A DNA stretch of 64,000 nt from Coralloluteibacterium thermophilum (GTDB lineage: Bacteria; Pseudomonadota; Gammaproteobacteria; Xanthomonadales; Xanthomonadaceae). This document shows, one piece after another, positions 33,505-42,174 of the stretch (positions are counted from its first letter, which is position 1; each line of letters begins with the position of its first letter). Made by a program: the position numbers and the translations under genes. The notes under the pieces were generated by a model. It saw only the letters and a program-made list of their open reading frames with translations, was not told where the DNA came from and made no database searches. The stretch spans positions 25,492 to 89,491 of the forward strand of contig NZ_JBHSGG010000024.1 of the NCBI RefSeq assembly GCF_042654365.1, read 5' to 3'.

Positions 33505-35064
33505 TCAGCCGCCCGCAATCAGCGCGGCCAGCGCATCGAGGTCCGCGGCGGCGCCGGGCAGGCCGCTGCCGGGCGCCGGCGGCACGTGCCGGTCCAGCAT
33601 GAGCGCGAAGGCGATGCGGCGGCCGCGGGCGTCCTCGACCACGCCGGCGAGCGCATGGCTGTAGCGCAGGGTGCCGGTCTTCGCGCGCAGGCGCCCCGCC
33701 GCGGGCGTGCCCTGCATGCGGTTGCGCAGGGTGCCGTCCACGCCCGCGACCGGCAGCGCGTCCAGCAGCGCGGCGCCCCAGGGCTGGCGCTGCGAGTGCG
33801 CGAGCAGGGCGGTGGTCGCGCGCGGCGTCACCAGCGTCTTGCGCGACAGCCCGGCGCCCTCCTCGAGCAGGGCGGTGTCGGGGTCGATGCCCGCCCCGGC
33901 GAGGAAGGCCCGCAGGCCGCACACGCCCCAGCCCTCGGTGGAGGCGGGCGGCCTGCCGCCGTCGACGCAGTCGCCGCGCGCCTGCGCCGCGAGCCCGGCC
34001 TGCAGCAGCAGGTGCTGGGCGGTGAGGTTGTCGGAGTCCTTGAGCGCGGGCCGCACCAGTTCCGCCAGCGGGGGCGAGACGACGCGGCCCAGCGTCGTGC
34101 CCGCGGGCAGCGGCGGTGCCGGCCAGGCGTGCACCCGCACGCCGCCGTCGATCCGGATGCCGCGCTCCGCCAGCGTCCCGTGCAGCTCCCGGGCGGCCAT
34201 GCGCGCGGGGTCGGGCGCGGCCAGGCGGAACTCGCGCGCCGCGCCGGTGGCGCGGCCGTGCACGACGAGTTCGTCGCTGCCGGGCGCGCGGTAGAGGCCG
34301 AGGTCGTCGGCGCCGCCCGTGCCGGGCGCGAGGTGGCTGCGGGTGCTCAGGCCGGCGGCGGCCGGCGCCTCGACCCGCCCGTCCGGGTGCACGCGCACGA
34401 GCACCGCGTTGCCGCCGCTGCCGAGCGCCGGCGCCGTCGCGCCGAAGGCAGTCTGCAGGTCGCCGGCCTCCCAGCCCGACCCGAAGGGCGGCCCGGCGTA
34501 GCGGGTGGTCTCGGCGACCAGGTCGCCGCGTACCCGGCGCACGCCCGCCTGCGCCAGCGCGTCGGCCAGGCGGCTGCGCCACTGTGCGGCGGCCTCGCCC
34601 TCGCGCATGCGGCCCAGGCTGGGATCGCCGCCGCCGCGCAGGACCAGGTCGCCGTGCAGCACGCCGTCCGCGTCGATCCGGCCCGTCGCCTCCAGCGTCG
34701 TCTCGATGCGGTGCTCGGGGCCGAGCAGGGCCAGCGCCAGCGCCGCGCTGTACAGCTTGGCGTTGGAGGCCGGGATCGCGCGCGCGTCGGGGGCGTAGGC
34801 GGCGAGGGTGCGCCCGCTGTCCAGGTCGAGCACGTGGATGCCCCAGTGCGAGGCGGCGAAGCGCGGCTGGGCGACGTGCCGTGCGATGGCGGCCACCAGG
34901 CGTGCGTCGTCGCCGTGCACGGCGGCGGGCGCGACGGTCGCCGGCGACGCGGCTGGCGCGGCCGGCGGCGGTTGCGGTGCCGGTGCGGGACGCGGCGGCG
35001 CGCTCGCGCAGCCGGCGAGCAGGAGGGCGAGCAGCAGGAGCGGGCGTGGGCGCGGTGCGTTCAT
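33505..35064 (-). CDS. dacB: D-alanyl-D-alanine carboxypeptidase/endopeptidase (PBP4, DacB)
   Basis: A 519-residue class C penicillin-binding protein of the S13 family, which trims and cuts peptidoglycan cross-links. The three active-site motifs are present: SNAK (in IPASNAKLYS, near residue 100), SDN (in LKDSDNLTAQ) and KTG (in RAKTGTLRYS). The N-terminus is a lipoprotein signal (LALLLAGC) with a Pro/Ala-rich linker, unlike the soluble E. coli enzyme, so it is probably membrane-tethered. The gene's start overlaps the stop of the DUF72 gene (ATGA), indicating coupled expression. Confidence 0.93.
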   Translation of the reverse strand: MNAPRPRPLLLLALLLAGCASAPPRPAPAPQPPPAAPAASPATVAPAAVHGDDARLVAAIARHVAQPRFAASHWGIHVLDLDSGRTLAAYAPDARAIPASNAKLYSAALALALLGPEHRIETTLEATGRIDADGVLHGDLVLRGGGDPSLGRMREGEAAAQWRSRLADALAQAGVRRVRGDLVAETTRYAGPPFGSGWEAGDLQTAFGATAPALGSGGNAVLVRVHPDGRVEAPAAAGLSTRSHLAPGTGGADDLGLYRAPGSDELVVHGRATGAAREFRLAAPDPARMAARELHGTLAERGIRIDGGVRVHAWPAPPLPAGTTLGRVVSPPLAELVRPALKDSDNLTAQHLLLQAGLAAQARGDCVDGGRPPASTEGWGVCGLRAFLAGAGIDPDTALLEEGAGLSRKTLVTPRATTALLAHSQRQPWGAALLDALPVAGVDGTLRNRMQGTPAAGRLRAKTGTLRYSHALAGVVEDARGRRIAFALMLDRHVPPAPGSGLPGAAADLDALAALIAGG

Positions 35065-35912
35065 GCGTCCTCCGACAGGCGCGCGAGCAGTGCCTGTGCC
35101 GCGGCCGGGTTGCGCGCCTTGGCGGCGCTGATGAAGAACACGAAGACCTCGCGCGGCGCGCCTGCGCCGGCGTCTCCGTCGCCGATCCTCGGCAGGCCGG
35201 CCGGCGTTCCGCCCTCGGCCCAGGTCCGGGCGTGTCCGGTCCAGGCGTCGAGTTCGGCGGCCGTGTAGCCGAGCGCTTCGTGCTCCCGGCTGCGCATCAG
35301 CCGCGCGTAGGCGAAGTCCGCGGTGAGGTCGGCGATGTTCGGGAACGCCGCGGCGTCGGTGTACACCGTCGCCACGCCGTGGCGGCGCGCGAGCGCGAGG
35401 TAGTCGGCGCAGGCGAAGCTCGGGTGCCGCACTTCCAGCACGTGGCGCAGGGGCAGGCCGCCGGTCGTGCGCGGCAGGGCGGCGAGGAAGCCGTCGAGGT
35501 CGTCCGGGTCGAAGCGGTGCCCGGCCTGGAACTGCCAGAGGACGGGGCCGAGGCGGTCGCCCAGCTCGGCGGGCCCGCCGGCGAGGAAGCGCGCCGCGGC
35601 GTCCGCGGCCGGCGCCCAGCGGCTGCGGCCGACCACCGCCTTGGGTGCCTTCAGCGCGAACACGAAGCCGTCCGGCACGTCGCTCGCCCAGCGCGCGAAG
35701 GTCTCGGGCTTCTGCGGCCCGTGGAAGGTGCCGTTGATCTCGATCGCGCTCAGCCGGCGGCTGGCGTATTCCAGTTCGCGCCGCTGCACCAGGCCCTTCG
35801 GATAGAAGTTGTCGCGCCAGGGGGCGAAGGTCCAGCCGCCGATGCCCACGCGGATGCGGCGGGCGGCCGCGGGCGCGGCGCTGGCGAAGAGGTCGGCGGG
35901 GCGGGTGTCCAT
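35061..35912 (-). CDS. DUF72 family protein (YecE-like)
   Basis: A 283-residue protein with the DUF72 TIM-barrel pattern: RVGIGGWTFAPWRDNFYPKG, then LSAIEINGTFHGPQKPETFA, WASDVPDGFVFALKAPKAV, LGPVLWQFQAGHRFDPDDLD and LEVRHPSFACADY. Function is unknown despite wide conservation. The stop overlaps the dacB start by 4 bp, so it is the first gene of that operon. A tryptophan-rich active-like face is conserved in the family. Confidence 0.9.
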   Translation of the reverse strand: MDTRPADLFASAAPAAARRIRVGIGGWTFAPWRDNFYPKGLVQRRELEYASRRLSAIEINGTFHGPQKPETFARWASDVPDGFVFALKAPKAVVGRSRWAPAADAAARFLAGGPAELGDRLGPVLWQFQAGHRFDPDDLDGFLAALPRTTGGLPLRHVLEVRHPSFACADYLALARRHGVATVYTDAAAFPNIADLTADFAYARLMRSREHEALGYTAAELDAWTGHARTWAEGGTPAGLPRIGDGDAGAGAPREVFVFFISAAKARNPAAAQALLARLSEDA

Positions 35913-35965
35913 GGCGGGGGAGTCTCGGCGGCGGCGCGGCAGGCCCGGATGAAGGTGTCGGGGCG

Positions 35966-36913
35966 TCAGCGCCCCACGTCCTTGGCCTCGGCGGTGGCGA
36001 GCAGCTCCGGCGCGTCCAGCCGGCGCGGCCGGCTGATGAGCGGATGCACCAGCACCGCGGCGAGGATGACCGCCACGCCGAGGTAGAACTGCAGGCTGAG
36101 CTCGTGCTGCTCGCCGAGCAGCAGGATGGCCAGGACGATGGCGTAGACCGGCTCCAGGTTCACCGCGAGCTGGGCCGCGAAGGCGGTCATGTGCCGCAGT
36201 GCGACCAGGGACAGCGCGAAGGGCAGCAGGGTGCAGGCCAGCGAGAGCACCACGATCAGGACCGCGTCGCGCGCATCGGGAAGCGCGAACAGCGCGCCGG
36301 CGAAGGCCGGGAATATCAAGGGCATCAGCGGCGCGAGCAGGGTCAGGGCCAGGGTGCCGGCACCGAGTTCGACGGCGGTGACCGTCAGCGGGTCGGCGTG
36401 CTCGACCAGGCGCTTGTTGAGCGAGCCGAACAGCGCCACGAGCAGGGCGGAGAGCGCGCCGACGGCGATGCCCACGCGCATGTCCACCGAGACGCCGCCC
36501 ACGACCAGCGCCACCCCGGGCAGCACGCCGAGGCCGAGGGCGAGTTCGCGCCGCGAGAACCGGCGCCGCGCCAGCACCGGCTCCACCACCGCCGTGAACG
36601 CCGTGGCCAGCGCGATGCAGGTGGCCGCCACCGAGGCGTTGGCGAGCTTGATGGCGCCGTAGAAGGTCAGCCAGTGCAGGGCCACCAGCACGCCGACGCC
36701 GGCGTAGGCGCCGACGAGCCGCCAGGGCAGGGCGCGCAGGCCCCGCCACACGCGCGGCACCAGGGCCAGCGCAGCCACCACCAGCAGCATGCGCCACCAC
36801 ACCAGCGGCAGCGCGGCCAGGGTGATCAGCTTGCCGAGGATGGCCGTGAAGCCCCACAGCAGGACGCAGGTGTGGATCTGGAGCTGGGCGCGCGTGGCGG
36901 GTGCGAGCGGCAT
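35966..36913 (-). CDS. EamA/DMT-superfamily permease
   Basis: A 315-residue inner-membrane protein with ten predicted helices in two EamA repeats (about residues 10-140 and 150-290). Signatures include LLWGFTAILGKLITL, LTFYGAIKLANASVAATCIA and NLEPVYAIVLAILLLGEQHE, the last being the family's typical end-of-repeat motif. It is likely an exporter of amino acids or other small metabolites, but the substrate cannot be deduced. It lies just downstream of the helicase promoter region and is divergent from that gene. Confidence 0.9.
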   Translation of the reverse strand: MPLAPATRAQLQIHTCVLLWGFTAILGKLITLAALPLVWWRMLLVVAALALVPRVWRGLRALPWRLVGAYAGVGVLVALHWLTFYGAIKLANASVAATCIALATAFTAVVEPVLARRRFSRRELALGLGVLPGVALVVGGVSVDMRVGIAVGALSALLVALFGSLNKRLVEHADPLTVTAVELGAGTLALTLLAPLMPLIFPAFAGALFALPDARDAVLIVVLSLACTLLPFALSLVALRHMTAFAAQLAVNLEPVYAIVLAILLLGEQHELSLQFYLGVAVILAAVLVHPLISRPRRLDAPELLATAEAKDVGR

Positions 36914-37118
36914 GCGGACGGGCGGCGGACGATGGAGGGGGCGCAGTGTCGCCGATCGGCCGCCGCGCGGGCAGGGCGCGCGGCGGGGACGGCCGCGTGG
37001 CGGTCAGGGCGCCCGTCCGGCGGCGCCGGACGACCCCGTACATGACGCCTTTATCCGGCTTCCGGCATCATGAGCGGCCAATCCCAGTACGCGGCCGCTC
37101 GGTCGTGGAGCCGATCCG

Positions 37119-39047
37119 ATGCCTGCCCCGACAACGCCCACCGCGGATACCGCGGTGTCTCTCCGTTTTTCCGATCTCGCCCTGTCGCCCGCCCTCCTGG
37201 CCGCGCTCGCCGACGTCGGCTACGAAACGCCCTCGCCCATCCAGGCCGCGACCATCCCGCCGCTGCTGGCCGGGCGCGACGTGCTGGGCCAGGCCCAGAC
37301 CGGCACCGGCAAGACCGCGGCCTTCGCGCTGCCGGTGCTCTCGCGCCTGCGCGCCGAGGCCGGCCGGCCGCAGGCGCTGGTGCTCGCGCCGACCCGCGAG
37401 CTGGCGATCCAGGTCGCCGAGGCCTTCCAGCGCTACGCCACCCACATCCCCGGCTTCCACGTGCTGCCGATCTACGGCGGCCAGAGCTACACGCCGCAGC
37501 TGGCGGCGCTGCGCCGCGGCGTGCACGTCGTCGTCGGCACCCCGGGCCGCGTGATCGACCATCTCGAACGCGGCTCGCTGGACCTCTCCGGGCTGAGCAC
37601 CCTGGTGCTCGACGAGGCCGACGAGATGCTGCGCATGGGCTTCATCGACGACGTCGAGACCGTGCTCAAGAAGACCCCGCCGGAGCGCCAGGTCGCCCTG
37701 TTCTCGGCGACCATGCCGCCGCAGATCCGGCGCATCGCCCAGACCTACCTGCGCGATCCGGAGCAGGTCACCATCCAGGCCAGGACCACCACCGCGGCCA
37801 ACATCCGCCAGCGCTACTGGCTGGTCTCGGGCGTGCAGAAGCTCGATGCGGTGGCGCGCATCCTCGAGGCCGAACCCTTCGACGCGATGATCGTGTTCGC
37901 GCGCACCAAGACCGGCTGCGAGGAGCTCGCGCAGAAGCTGCTGGCCCGCGGCTTCGCGGCAGCAGCCATCCACGGCGACGTGCAGCAGGCGCAGCGCGAG
38001 AAGACGGTGGCCCAGCTCAAGGCGGGCGTGCTCGACATCCTGGTCGCCACGGACGTGGCGGCGCGCGGCCTGGACGTGGAGCGCATCAGCCACGTGCTGA
38101 ACTACGACATCCCCTACGACACCGAGAGCTACGTGCACCGCATCGGGCGCACCGGGCGCGCCGGGCGCAGCGGCGAGGCGATCCTGTTCGTCACCCCGCG
38201 CGAGCGCGGCATGCTGCGCGCGATCGAGCGCGCCACCCGGCAGCCGATCACGCCGATGGAGCTGCCCACGATCGAGCTGGTCAACGACCAGCGCGTGGCG
38301 CGCTTCCTCGACCGCATCACCGGGGCGCTCGCCGAGGGCGGGCTGGAACTGTTCCGCGGGCTGATCGACCGCTACGAGCGCGAGCACAACGTGCCCGCCG
38401 CCGACATCGCGGCGGCGCTGGCCAAGCTGGCCCAGGGCCGCACGCCCCTGCTGCTGGACCCGGACGCCGTGCCCGAGCGCGGCGAGCGGACCTTCCGCGG
38501 CGGCGCCGGTCCCTACGGCCGCGAGGCCGGCTCGGGCGAACGCAGCCCGCGCGAACGGCCGGCGCCCGCCGCGCGTGCCGAACGACCGCAGCGCGCGGAA
38601 CGCCCCGAGCGCGTGGAACGCCCCGAGCGGGCGGAACATCCGGAGCGCGTGGAGCGTCCCGAGCGCGCGCATCCGGAGTCGGCGACGGCGGCCGCGCCCG
38701 CGCGCGCGCCGCGGCACGACGCGCCGCGTCCGCCCAGCGAGTACGGCATGGAGCGCTTCCGCATCGAGGTCGGCCACGCGCACGGCGTGAAGCCGGCGAA
38801 CATCGTCGGGGCCATCGCGAACGAAGCCGGGCTCGACGCCCGCCACATCGGGCGCATCGACATCCAGGACGACCACAGCATCGTCGATCTCCCCGAGGGC
38901 ATGCCACGGGAGCTCATGGCGCACCTGAAGAAGGTCTGGGTCTCCGGCCAGCAGCTCCGCATCAGCCGGCTGTCGGAGCCGGCCTCCGGGGCGCGCGCGG
39001 CGCGCCCGCGCGGGCCGCAGCGCCCGCAGGCGAAGTCGCGCCGGTGA
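37119..39047 (+). CDS. deaD: DEAD-box ATP-dependent RNA helicase (DeaD/CsdA type)
   Basis: A 642-residue RNA helicase active in ribosome assembly and RNA turnover, especially in the cold. It has the Q motif around residue 41, motif I AQTGTGKTAA (59-68), motif II DEAD at 165-168, motif III SAT, and motif VI YVHRIGRTGRAGR. A C-terminal DbpA-like RNA-binding domain (about 545-620, MERFRIEVGHAHGVKPANI) is joined by a disordered linker of repeats of the form ERPERVERPERAEHPE. The start is at the ATG in CCGATGCCTGCC. It is divergent from the EamA permease gene. Confidence 0.95.
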   Translation: MPAPTTPTADTAVSLRFSDLALSPALLAALADVGYETPSPIQAATIPPLLAGRDVLGQAQTGTGKTAAFALPVLSRLRAEAGRPQALVLAPTRELAIQVAEAFQRYATHIPGFHVLPIYGGQSYTPQLAALRRGVHVVVGTPGRVIDHLERGSLDLSGLSTLVLDEADEMLRMGFIDDVETVLKKTPPERQVALFSATMPPQIRRIAQTYLRDPEQVTIQARTTTAANIRQRYWLVSGVQKLDAVARILEAEPFDAMIVFARTKTGCEELAQKLLARGFAAAAIHGDVQQAQREKTVAQLKAGVLDILVATDVAARGLDVERISHVLNYDIPYDTESYVHRIGRTGRAGRSGEAILFVTPRERGMLRAIERATRQPITPMELPTIELVNDQRVARFLDRITGALAEGGLELFRGLIDRYEREHNVPAADIAAALAKLAQGRTPLLLDPDAVPERGERTFRGGAGPYGREAGSGERSPRERPAPAARAERPQRAERPERVERPERAEHPERVERPERAHPESATAAAPARAPRHDAPRPPSEYGMERFRIEVGHAHGVKPANIVGAIANEAGLDARHIGRIDIQDDHSIVDLPEGMPRELMAHLKKVWVSGQQLRISRLSEPASGARAARPRGPQRPQAKSRR

Positions 39048-39129
39048 GGACGCCGCCGCCCTCGCGCCGGACGGGCTGCCGTTCCGTCCCGTCCCGCCCG
39101 CGTCGCCCGAGGCGGTAGGGGAGCCGTCC

Positions 39130-40818
39130 GTGCGCCGGTCGCGGATGTGGGGTCGGGCGCTGTGGGTGCTCCTCTGCACCGCGGTCTGCGCCGGGCCGAC
39201 CGCCGCGCAGGTGCCCTACCTCCTCGTCGGCGAGCCGGCGCAGGCGCGCCAGATCCCCGCGCAGTGCGAGGAGACCTACCGCGACGGCCCGCGGCAGGAG
39301 GTGCTGATCCCCGCGCCGCCCAGCGGCTGGAGCGGCGCCCCGCAGGCGGTCAACGTGCTCAACGTGGCCCACTCGGCGGTGGTGATCGAGCACGGCGACC
39401 GCCGCGTCTGCGGCATCCTGCGCGACGCGCGCACGCTCGATTCGCGCTTCACCGCCGGCGTCGGGACCGTGCTGACCCCGCCCGAGGGCGACACCGCGCC
39501 GGTGCGGGTGAGCTTCGCGCCGCCGGTGCTGCGGGCGTGGCCACCCAACGTCCACATCGGCGTGCCGGCGCAGGTGCAGGGTGCCGACAGCATGCGCTTC
39601 GCCATCCGCGTCGCCTGCATCGCGATCATCGTGTCGCTGGCCTTCTCGGCGTTCCTGACCTTCGTCGGCTCGCGCGAACGCGCCTTCCTGGCCTACGCCG
39701 GCTTCGCGCTGGTGTTCGCGTTCTGGCTGGCGCTGCTGTGCGGGCTCACCGGCTATCCGCGGCCGTGGTTCGAGATGGCCGGGCTGGAACCGTGGCTGCT
39801 GGTCTCGCTGTCGCTGCCGATCGTCTACGGTGTGCTGCACGTGCTGGCCAAGCTGAGCGGCCTGGAACACCTGTGGCCGCGCGCCCGCGCGCTCACCGGC
39901 GCGACCGCCTGGGCTGTGCTGCTCGTGGCGACCGTGGCCGTGCTGCTGCTGCCGCATGCGGCCCTGCCCGCGGTGGCGCTCGGGGCGGAGGCCTTCCTCC
40001 TGCTCGCCTGCCTGGCCGCCGCGGCGGTGGCGGTGGTCTCGATCGCGCGCGGGCGCTACCGGGCGGTGAGCGCGCTCGCCTGCGCGCTGCCCTTCCTGCT
40101 GCTGGCGGTGGCGAGCGTGGCCGGCCCTCCGGCGGCGCTGCGCTACAAGGTCGAGGCCATGATGCTGGCCGGCACGCTTTGCCTGACGATCGCGGTGCTC
40201 AACCTGCAGTTGCGCCTCGGCAGCCTGCGCCGGCAGCGCGACGCCATGCAGGTGCTGGCCGACACCGATGCGCTGACCGGGCTGGCCAACCGCCGGGCGG
40301 CGCTGCGCGAGCTGCCGGGCATGCTCGACGCGGCCCGGGACGGCGGCGCGCCGCTGGCGATCGCCTTCCTCGACGTCGACCACTTCAAGCACATCAACGA
40401 CGGCTACGGCCACGAGATCGGCGACCGCGTGCTGGTGGAGGTGGCCCACCGCCTGCGCGACGGCATCCGCGCCAGCGACCGCATCGCGCGCATGGGCGGC
40501 GAGGAGTTCCTCGTGGTGATGCCGGGCGCGCCGCCCGCGGCCGCGCGGCAGCGGCTGGAAGCGCTGCGCGGGCGCATGGCGGCGGTGGGCCCCGCCCTGG
40601 GCTGCCCGGATCTCGAAGTCACCATCAGCGCGGGACTGGCGCACCTCGGCGACAGCGACGGCTCGGTCGCGCAGCTGCTGCGCATGGCCGACGACGCGAT
40701 GTACGGCGCCAAGCGCGCCGGGCGCAACCGCGTGGTGGAGGCGGTGCCGATGCCCGATGGCGCCACCGCGCTGCGCGGGGCGGCCGGCGAGGGGGCCGCG
40801 CCCCCGCTGGGTCCGTGA
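39130..40818 (+). CDS. Membrane diguanylate cyclase (7TMR-DISM plus GGDEF)
   Basis: A 562-residue protein that makes cyclic di-GMP. After a signal peptide, an extracytoplasmic domain (about 28-155) precedes seven membrane helices (about 157-365). The C-terminal GGDEF domain contains DTDALTGLANRR, the intact active site GGEEF (in ARMGGEEFLVV) and the inhibitory I-site RASD five residues before it. It is therefore probably catalytically active and feedback-controlled. The GTG start follows a GGGGAG ribosome site; an ATG five codons later is possible. The PilZ protein at 54476 could be one of its effectors. Confidence 0.92.
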   Translation: MRRSRMWGRALWVLLCTAVCAGPTAAQVPYLLVGEPAQARQIPAQCEETYRDGPRQEVLIPAPPSGWSGAPQAVNVLNVAHSAVVIEHGDRRVCGILRDARTLDSRFTAGVGTVLTPPEGDTAPVRVSFAPPVLRAWPPNVHIGVPAQVQGADSMRFAIRVACIAIIVSLAFSAFLTFVGSRERAFLAYAGFALVFAFWLALLCGLTGYPRPWFEMAGLEPWLLVSLSLPIVYGVLHVLAKLSGLEHLWPRARALTGATAWAVLLVATVAVLLLPHAALPAVALGAEAFLLLACLAAAAVAVVSIARGRYRAVSALACALPFLLLAVASVAGPPAALRYKVEAMMLAGTLCLTIAVLNLQLRLGSLRRQRDAMQVLADTDALTGLANRRAALRELPGMLDAARDGGAPLAIAFLDVDHFKHINDGYGHEIGDRVLVEVAHRLRDGIRASDRIARMGGEEFLVVMPGAPPAAARQRLEALRGRMAAVGPALGCPDLEVTISAGLAHLGDSDGSVAQLLRMADDAMYGAKRAGRNRVVEAVPMPDGATALRGAAGEGAAPPLGP

Positions 40819-40833
40819 CGCGCGGCGGCGCGG

Positions 40834-42144
40834 TCAGCGGCCGGTGCGGCGCCGGCGCGGCGCCTTCTCCTTCGCCGGTGCCGGCGAGACCGCGGCGTCC
40901 CCGTCGGCGCTCGCACGAATGAAGGCGCGCACGCGCGGGTAGACCTGCTCGCGCCAGCGGCGGCCGCTGAAGATGCCGTAGTGGCCGGCGCCCTCGGCCT
41001 CGAAGTGCGCCCTGCGCGTCTCCGGGATGCCGCTGCACAGGTCGTGCGCGGCGCGGGTCTGGCCGAGGCCGGAGATGTCGTCGAGTTCGCCCTCGATGGT
41101 CAGCAGCGCGCTGTCGCGGATGTCCTGCGGGCGCACCGGCGCATCGTCCACGACCCACTCGCCGCGCGGCAGCAGGTGCTTCTGGAAGACGATCTCGATG
41201 GTGTCGAGGTAGTACTCGGCGGTCATGTCGAGCACCGCGTTGTACTCGTCGTAGAAGCGGCGGTGCGACTCGGCGTCGTCGAGGTCGCCGCGCACGAGGT
41301 CCAGGTAGAAGTCCCAGTGCGACTCGAAGTGGCGGTCGGGGTTCATCGCGATGAACCCGGCGTGCTGCAGGAAACCGGGGTAGACGCTGCGGCCGCGTCC
41401 CGGGTAGTTCGGCGGCACCTCGTGGATGACGTTGTTCTCGAACCAGGACAGCGGCTTGGTCGTCGCCAGCGTGTTGACCTGGGTCGGGCTGCGGCGGGGA
41501 TCGATGGGGCCGCCCATCATGGTCAGGCTGCGCGGGGTCGGCTCGCCGGCCGAGGCCATCAGCGAGACCGCCGCGAGCACGGGCACCGTGGGCTGGCAGA
41601 CGCTGATCACGTGCACGTCGCGCGCGCCGAGGTGGCGGATGAACTCGCGCACGTAGGCCACGTAGTCGGCCAGGCCGAAGCCGCCCGACTCGACCGGCAC
41701 CATGCGGGCGTCGATCCAGTCGGTGATGTAGACCTTGTGGTCGGCCAGCAGGGTGCGCACGGTGTCGCGCAGCAGGGTGGCGTGGTGGCCGGACAGCGGC
41801 GCCACCACCAGCACCACCGGATCCTGCTTCAGCGCCTCGATGCACTCCGGGGCGTCGCCGTAGCGCTTGAAGCGCAGCAGGCGGCAGAACGGCTTCTCCA
41901 GCACGGTCTGCTGGAGCACCGCCACGTCGTGGCCGTGCGCGCGCACCTGGTGGATGTCGAACTCCGGCTTCTCGTAGTCCTTGCCGATGCGGTAGAGCAG
42001 TTCGCAGCCGGCGGCGACGCGCGAGGCGCCGGGCAGCTGCGCCAGCCAGCTCGAACGCTCGGAGAACATGTTCGCGCAGGCCTCGGACCAGTAGGTCACG
42101 GGGCTCCAGAGCGCGCGCTGCAGTTCGTGAAGGGTATAGAGCAT
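40834..42144 (-). CDS. phaZ: Intracellular polyhydroxyalkanoate depolymerase PhaZ
   Basis: A 436-residue enzyme that breaks down stored polyhydroxybutyrate granules. It follows the PhaZ1/depolymerase pattern: MLYTLHELQRALWSPVTYWS at the start, VLVVAPLSGHHATLLRDTVR, the cysteine nucleophile in VHVISVCQPTVPVLAAV (Cys in place of Ser, usual for the intracellular type), and later catalytic Asp and His in GELDDISGLGQT and AEGAGHYGIFSGRRW. A basic C-terminal tail follows. No PHA synthase gene is present in the window, although this gene implies storage of PHB elsewhere in the genome. Confidence 0.94.
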   Translation of the reverse strand: MLYTLHELQRALWSPVTYWSEACANMFSERSSWLAQLPGASRVAAGCELLYRIGKDYEKPEFDIHQVRAHGHDVAVLQQTVLEKPFCRLLRFKRYGDAPECIEALKQDPVVLVVAPLSGHHATLLRDTVRTLLADHKVYITDWIDARMVPVESGGFGLADYVAYVREFIRHLGARDVHVISVCQPTVPVLAAVSLMASAGEPTPRSLTMMGGPIDPRRSPTQVNTLATTKPLSWFENNVIHEVPPNYPGRGRSVYPGFLQHAGFIAMNPDRHFESHWDFYLDLVRGDLDDAESHRRFYDEYNAVLDMTAEYYLDTIEIVFQKHLLPRGEWVVDDAPVRPQDIRDSALLTIEGELDDISGLGQTRAAHDLCSGIPETRRAHFEAEGAGHYGIFSGRRWREQVYPRVRAFIRASADGDAAVSPAPAKEKAPRRRRTGR

Positions 42145-42174
42145 GCACGTGGCCGGCGGCGGAATCCGGCCATT

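Noticed and set aside
31747..35268. Plus-strand frame of 1173 codons
   Set aside because: Antisense to HutG-like, lipoprotein and dacB genes, which have intact catalytic motifs; the long frame has His/Arg/Gly-rich shadow composition.
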